This document shows positions 20,026 through 25,283 of a DNA stretch of 25,283 nt, piece after piece. Positions within the stretch are counted from its first letter, which is position 1. Each line of letters begins with the position of its first letter. A program made the translations under genes and the position numbers. The stretch spans positions 141,600 through 166,882 of the forward strand of contig NAOQ01000066.1 of the NCBI GenBank assembly GCA_002751075.1, read 5' to 3'. The notes under the pieces are model-generated. The model did not search any database. It had not been told where the DNA came from and saw only the letters and a list, made by a program, of their open reading frames with translations. The DNA is from Ichthyophonus hoferi. Its lineage: Eukaryota; Opisthokonta; Ichthyosporea; Ichthyophonida; Ichthyophonidae.

Positions 20026-22650
20026 TCAAATTAATACTACTGCCAATGTGCAATCAGTTTTGAACACCCAACTGAAGCATACTATACCCTCCTCATTACT
20101 CGTAACTATTTCATTATTAACTCTGTTCTTTTTTTCAATAGTACGGAGGCACTTAGAATTTACAGTTTCCTGAACTTTCCATCTTGTATTTACTTGTAAA
20201 CCACCCACTTTAACATTATAAGTTCCATTGAAAGGTAAGGTCAACAGAACTTCAGAAGGGCTCCATTTTACATGAATATTTCCTAAACCCCATACCCATC
20301 TGGGTGGGGCAACATCTATCCATGGTACCACATGAATCGTATGAAATGTAATGTGTATACCATAAATTACTTCATAGATTAAAATGGAAGCTACAGCGGG
20401 ATATTCAAAAAAGCCCCGATGACTACGTGGGTAACCATCCAAATCATATCTTTCTGGCAACCATGTCCATTGAAGCAAATCATTTATAACAGGTTCTATC
20501 ATGGCTAAAAATCCTCCAGAATCATTCAAGATGTGACGAGCCTTTCCTTCTAAATACATTATTCTGCCAAAACTTACGTTAGAATCTCCAGTGTTATTGT
20601 TATAGCAAAACCTTGCGTCATAAAACTTCTCGGAAAGGGGTGTAGGACGATAATTTGTAGTGAATACACTTCCATTTGAGTATAGCCTACGCATAATGGA
20701 AACAGAACGGTTTATATTAGCAACACCAGAAACAATTGAAAGTAAGTTTGAATCATAATCTACCATATCCAGTATATCATATGGATCCTCTGTAATATTC
20801 TTTAGGGATGTAATAAAATGATCATTTTCCATATGTGACCAAAGAAGTTTGTTAATTTTATCAGATATGATGCTAGTAAGAGAGTGGCAGTGATTAGCCA
20901 TCTCTATATCTTGCCTATCTTGGTAAAATTCTTCAAGAAGAGGAAGTAATAAGGCCATTGCTGTATTGAAGTCAGTAGTATATCCCGCGCGGTTGACTGT
21001 GTCTATCATAAGAGGACCATCAACGTAAAATAAACCTATATTATCATCGTACATAGATAATAAATACTGGAAAGCTAAGTCAATTGTTGGTGTTAAAGAA
21101 GAAAGCCATGTTTTATTCCCTGTATGCGCAGCATGCTGTAAAGTTGCAAGTAACCAAAAATAATTTGGACCAGGCATAATTGCGTTACTGAGTGCACGAT
21201 ATTCAGGAAAGCCATGCGAAAAATGATGTGGAATGGCCCCATCTGAACGTATTTCTTCGGCTGTGGTCAAAATGACTCTTCTGGCAACGTGAATTAAATC
21301 AGTGTCCCCGCTATATGTAAAGCCCATAAGAATAAAAAACGAATCAGGATCAAAGAAGTTAAAGTTTCCTCCGTAGCCCTGCTTTGGCGCATGCACAGTT
21401 GGCGAAATAAAAATTTGTTCGTCAAAATAATGAACGGTACCAACCAGTGTAGCGTATATGCTTGTTAAAACGGCTGCAGTATGCTCATTGGTAAGCATAT
21501 GAAGGTTGCAGGTATATATGTTTGCTGTTGATTCCAATAAATTAGAATCAAGCTTAGAAACAGTAGAAAGCGGAAAATCACCATTGTTTGGAAAAAGTGA
21601 CCAGCGTAGGGAATATGTATATCCCTCTCTCACCTCAATTATGTCAGGGTGTTGTTGAGTAGTCCAGTAATTTCTTTTGGGTGGAATCATGCCAACATGA
21701 ATTTCATGGAGTCCTGACATAAAACAGGAAGAATCATTTGGCAGCTTTGACCAACCTAAAGCACTTGGTATGTTGGAAAAATTTATTTTAGATTTGGAGA
21801 CACATGTTCCACGATCGCAGTAATCTATACAATGGTTTTCCAACACGACAAAACCATTATTTTTTGGGGACTCTCGTATGATTTCCAGTGAACTACCCCC
21901 ACCTAATGAATAGAATCTATGTAAGTCTCGCTTGGTGTAATAGTGTGTTTTGTGATTTTCTGGTTTCATCATTTGAATGAACGACATATCATCCGGAAAC
22001 AAAGCGTAAGTAGATATGTGGGGTGTCTCGAGTACGTGTTCTATGGTTGATAAGCTGTTGTTTAGCAAAATGCGGCCCCTAATAAAAAGTGACATTGCCC
22101 TTGAACCAATGCTAATTGACAAAGTCCATGTTTCAATTGTGGTCGGTTGTGTAGGATGATCACAAATACCATCTATTGTTATTAAAGCAAAGCTAGAGTT
22201 AACAATTTTTTCCTTTATACTCAAAGGTGATGCATTGGAAACCCCAAGTTGTGCACAAGAAAGCACTGTTTTATCAGGCTTTGTATGCATGAGGCGCAGA
22301 CCACGTGATCCTAAAGTCTCTGTCCATTCAGCCCAACCACCATCTGCTGGTTTGCTGCTAAATCGACCTTCAAGTGATTGTAGACAAGGATGGGTAAGGT
22401 TGAACCGTGCGAGCACGAACTCGTTTCCAATTATAACTAGATTACTCTCTACGATCAAAAACACTGTTTGAAAAAGTTCACAATAATATTCAGTTGGTGT
22501 CAGTGTCGTTTGAAGTGGAAAAATGATATTTGGTATACCATACATTATCCAGTAAGCAGATATAATTGATAATAACACACCGAGTATCATATGACTGATC
22601 CAGAATGTCCCGCCATGGATTAGATTAGGTAAATCTCTGTCCTTAATCAT
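20026..22650 (-). CDS. Membrane-anchored six-hairpin glycosidase-like protein, single exon
   Basis: An uninterrupted 874-aa frame. The N-terminus is short and charged, with one hydrophobic anchor (about 18-37, SHMILGVLLSIISAYWIMYG), so most of the protein should be lumenal or extracellular. That part carries many N-x-S/T sites (for example NLT, NAS, NKT, NIT, NRS, NGS, NVS, NDS, NGT), as expected for a secreted domain. The second half has the helical-repeat texture and motifs of (alpha/alpha)6 six-hairpin glycosidases: NFFDPDSFFILMG, then DGAIPHHF (about 470-477), GPNYFWLLATLQHAA, YDDNIGLFYVDGP and NRAGYTTDFNTAMALLLPL (about 552-570). Late hydrophobic and aromatic blocks follow (LQWTWLPERYDLDGYPRSHRG). 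I cannot assign a CAZy family or substrate. A TGA lies in frame shortly upstream of the ATG, supporting this start. The absence of introns is odd beside the neighbouring genes. Confidence is high for the gene, moderate for the fold. Confidence 0.85.
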   Translation of the reverse strand: MIKDRDLPNLIHGGTFWISHMILGVLLSIISAYWIMYGIPNIIFPLQTTLTPTEYYCELFQTVFLIVESNLVIIGNEFVLARFNLTHPCLQSLEGRFSSKPADGGWAEWTETLGSRGLRLMHTKPDKTVLSCAQLGVSNASPLSIKEKIVNSSFALITIDGICDHPTQPTTIETWTLSISIGSRAMSLFIRGRILLNNSLSTIEHVLETPHISTYALFPDDMSFIQMMKPENHKTHYYTKRDLHRFYSLGGGSSLEIIRESPKNNGFVVLENHCIDYCDRGTCVSKSKINFSNIPSALGWSKLPNDSSCFMSGLHEIHVGMIPPKRNYWTTQQHPDIIEVREGYTYSLRWSLFPNNGDFPLSTVSKLDSNLLESTANIYTCNLHMLTNEHTAAVLTSIYATLVGTVHYFDEQIFISPTVHAPKQGYGGNFNFFDPDSFFILMGFTYSGDTDLIHVARRVILTTAEEIRSDGAIPHHFSHGFPEYRALSNAIMPGPNYFWLLATLQHAAHTGNKTWLSSLTPTIDLAFQYLLSMYDDNIGLFYVDGPLMIDTVNRAGYTTDFNTAMALLLPLLEEFYQDRQDIEMANHCHSLTSIISDKINKLLWSHMENDHFITSLKNITEDPYDILDMVDYDSNLLSIVSGVANINRSVSIMRRLYSNGSVFTTNYRPTPLSEKFYDARFCYNNNTGDSNVSFGRIMYLEGKARHILNDSGGFLAMIEPVINDLLQWTWLPERYDLDGYPRSHRGFFEYPAVASILIYEVIYGIHITFHTIHVVPWIDVAPPRWVWGLGNIHVKWSPSEVLLTLPFNGTYNVKVGGLQVNTRWKVQETVNSKCLRTIEKKNRVNNEIVTSNEEGIVCFSWVFKTDCTLAVVLI

Positions 22651-23218
22651 ACTTCGTTTGACACTGGTCGCTAAAGCATGATAAAGAAAATGTCATTTAT
22701 AATAATCATTCAGGAGACTATTAATTCTTAGTTATTACTTTTCTCAAAGTTTCTAGCCAGAAAAGGGATATGAAAGGGTTAAATTAAAGACCCCTACTTA
22801 CGCACAGTAATCTTTCAAGAGGCCTTTTGGCAAACAAAAAAACATGGCATCCATATATGGGTATTATAAGTACAATCGGTTATGCTATTGGTTTAGCTGC
22901 AATTGAAATATATCATTGGTTACAATAGAGAAAAAGATAAAATAACGCGCCAAGAATTTATATAATACTAATTTAGTTTGCGTAAAACCATTTAACCTGT
23001 ACATTATAATCGAGTTGTATATTCGTTTATTTTATCTACGTTTTGTTTATAGATGAGATGACGAGAATGACATAATAGTGTAACAATATAGTTGTTTATA
23101 TTTGTTAGTTTTTTTTGAGGCTTATTTGACTTTGTACACACTTATTAAGACCCGTTCTTGTTTATATCAACCTGATGCATATTATTCTGCACATCTTATG
23201 TGTTAACCCTGTGTAGGA
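22651..23218. promoter_or_regulatory. Divergent promoter region
   Basis: About 570 bp between the start codons of the glycosidase-like gene (minus) and the DHX34-type gene (plus), so it must hold both 5' UTRs and promoters unless untranslated exons lie elsewhere. Two ATTGG motifs (22887-22891 and 22915-22919) read as CCAAT on the minus strand. No clear TATA box can be told from the AT-rich background. Confidence 0.5.
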
Positions 23219-24819
23219 ATGGCTGAGGCTAGGCAAGAACAAGAACATGGGCGCTCACGGAAGCGGTCACGCTGGGACAACGACAATGATAGCATTGGGA
23301 GGCAGTCAAGAGCCACCAATGTTTATGTAGATACCACAAAAGGAGCGAAAGAGCAGAGATATATAAGTGTAGGACAGCCATGTGAAACTTCTAGCCGGCA
23401 ATCAAAGCATAGGATAACCGAGAGAGAGACTCCTAGACCCCCCTCTTTAGAAGATATTGATTGGGAGAGGCTTAGAGGGGATTTGGACTTTGTTTTTTTT
23501 GGGCCTGGGGCATTCATTCAAGTAGGAACACCACAATATGATGATTTCTGGAAATTCCTCAGGCGGTACCAGCAATATAGTAAAATTAAAGCCAAGAAAG
23601 ATGAAGAATTTACAGTTCAGAAAACTACACGGAATAATATTCCGTTTGCTTTACGTGATTTTCCAGCTACTTATGATAAACGCTATCGGGTAAACTGTGG
23701 GATTTTAACACAGCCTTATCCCATGGGACGTGGATTGCGATTGACAGAGTCGCAGGCTTCAAAGTTTAGGGATATTATTTCTTCGTATGAACATTTTTGC
23801 CAGGTAAGTTAAGTGGTTTATTATTATTGATTCAAATAAAACGTGTGATTTTGTTTGAATAAAATTATTATACAGAATATCAAATGTATAAGTAGGATAA
23901 AACCTTTCAATTCTCTTTTAGTTCTATATATAAGCAGAGGGATACGAGTATTATTATTTTTCCACACAAGTGCTGTTGGCTCTAATGCAACGTATCATAA
24001 TATATTCTAGTATATCACACCATTGTATATTATGTTATACCATGCCATAATATACCATACCACGTATATCATTATACGCATACATACACACACATATATA
24101 TGTGGATATATACAGAAATATACACGTATGTGTATTTATATACCTGCATAATATCACATTTGCCCTTTTATGTTTATTTTTAGAAAAAATTTTAACGTCA
24201 GTTATATTTGAATTTAATGATAGAGAAGGCACGGATTTAAAAGACTGAGTTAGGCAATGAAAATAGAAGGTTGATATAACAATAATATAATAATTTTTAT
24301 ATACAGGTAATGGATTTCAAGAAACTAGTAAAAATAGGAAAGGATAGACAGGCCCTTCCTATTGCCACCCACAGGGAAGAGATTGTAGAGGCGGTTAGAC
24401 AACACCAGGTAGGGTTATACGGGATCTATCTGTATAAAAATGGAGAGATATCTATAAACATATATCTACCTTCATGTATATATTCGGTATGTATCAACCC
24501 AAATATATATGAACGTTAGCCAGACTATATACAAACATAAAACATCATATAAAATAACACACACAAAAAACACCAACACATACGCATACAAACTTAAGAA
24601 AATACAAATTAATATACTGAAGCATCTATAACTATAATTATAATCAAGCCCTACCATTTACATATTTATATCATTAGGTAGTGGTAGTAGCAGGCGATAC
24701 TGGATGTGGTAAGTCCACCCAGTTACCTCAATACCTGTTAGATGCGGGGTTCTCTTCAATAGCTATTACACAGCCTAGGAGAATTGCCTGTATAGCTTTG
24801 GCAAAACGTGTGGCATTTG
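23219..24819 (+). CDS. DHX34: DHX34-type DExH-box RNA helicase, 5' part
   Basis: The N-terminal 276 residues of a DEAH/RHA-family RNA helicase whose closest match by motif is DHX34. In animals DHX34 works in nonsense-mediated mRNA decay. Exons: 23219-23803 (195 codons, phase 0), 24307-24408 (34 codons, phase 0), 24678-24819 (47 codons plus one base); all GT-AG. The N-terminus is charged and carries RKRSRWD (about 14-20), a motif shared with splicing factors. DHX34-like blocks follow: [17 protein letters not shown] (about 79-95), [14 protein letters not shown] (about 107-120), and [18 protein letters not shown] ahead of the helicase core. Motif I is [10 protein letters not shown] (234-243, Lys 241) and motif Ia is [15 protein letters not shown] (260-274). 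The gene continues past the right edge; I could not find the next exon in 24820-25283. The divergent neighbour is the glycosidase-like gene. Confidence 0.9.
24000..24145. repeat. Degenerate ATACC and ATACACAC-type repeats in an intron
   Basis: Imperfect ATACCATA units followed by CATACACACA/TATATG units inside the first intron of the DHX34-type gene. Simple sequence; the minus-strand frame at 24035-24232 is a by-product. Confidence 0.65.
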
Positions 24820-25283
24820 GTAGGTGGTTGCTTTGAATAGGTGTATTGTATGTGTATACATTCACATATACATATGATATGTTTATGTGTGCTTGTGTGG
24901 GTGCGGGTGGGTATAAGTGTAATCTATTATAGTTATATATTCTCTGACATACACACATACGTACTATTATACCGTCGTACTATCCTACATACATATATAC
25001 ATACATATATTCAAATATATATATATATAAAAGTAAACATACGAATGCATGAAACCTATTTTCAATTTCATTCATATACAAGACACAAATGCATCTATAG
25101 AAACATAGAAACATAGACATATGGGTATATATAAACAGTGCATATGGCCATTAATATATAAAAATACATGGCTACACAGGAGAGGCACAGCTGTATCAAT
25201 TCCTATATATATATACAAAAATACCACCATACCGCAATTTAATGTCACTAATATATTACTTCTATCTCATTATGTATATGTGT
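24820..25283. other. Intron sequence of the DHX34-type gene to the window end
   Basis: It follows the phase-1 donor at 24819. It is dominated by ATAC/TATA microsatellites (strongest about 24955-25035). A possible acceptor near 25175-25180 (CTACACAG) is followed by a short open stretch that does not resemble the expected helicase sequence, so I do not call an exon. Confidence 0.6.

Noticed and set aside
25175-25215. Possible fourth exon of the DHX34-type gene
   Set aside because: The acceptor-like CTACACAG is followed by residues that do not match the expected sequence after motif Ia, and no clear donor follows.

Overview
This is AT-rich nuclear DNA from a eukaryote. The genes are split by GT-AG introns, often several hundred bases long, and the spacers hold long low-complexity AT and TATG-type repeats. 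I see no rRNA, tRNA, CRISPR array, bacterial operon or recognisable transposon. The exact lineage is not clear from the sequence. A PIN-type carrier points towards plants or algae, a fringe-like glycosyltransferase carrying a PAN domain is an architecture I associate with fungi, and the rest is general eukaryotic. A unicellular or early-branching eukaryote fits best. I assembled the gene models by hand from splice sites, codon phase and protein-family resemblance.

Layout, left to right. (1) 514-1173, minus: the first two exons of a gene that leaves the window on the left, probably a small type II membrane protein. (2) 2551-7052, minus: a complete eight-exon SLC35F-type transporter of about 371 aa; all eight exons join in phase. 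(3) 7053-10133: a 3 kb divergent spacer with several perfect inverted repeats and one GC-rich, structured island. (4) 10134-13586, plus: a PIN-type (auxin efflux carrier family) transporter of about 451 aa in at least four exons. (5) 13587-14624: a convergent spacer with a 201-base assembly gap flanked on both sides by the same A-rich sequence. (6) 14625-18170, minus: a complete five-exon fringe-like GT31 glycosyltransferase with a C-terminal PAN/apple-like domain, about 473 aa. (7) 20026-22650, minus: an intronless 874-aa membrane-anchored protein that looks like a six-hairpin glycosidase. (8) 23219 to beyond the right edge, plus: the 5' part of a DHX34-type DExH RNA helicase, divergent from the glycosidase gene.

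Working together: three of the four minus-strand genes (SLC35F-type transporter, GT31 transferase, glycosidase-like ectoenzyme), and possibly the fourth partial one, belong to the secretory or endomembrane system, and two act on glycans. Proximity in a eukaryotic genome does not prove a pathway. The PIN-type carrier and the helicase look independent. The observations most worth following are the PIN-type carrier in an apparently non-plant setting, the intronless glycosidase of unassigned family among intron-rich neighbours, the GT31-PAN fusion with an altered metal-binding motif, and the structured island at 8053-8213.
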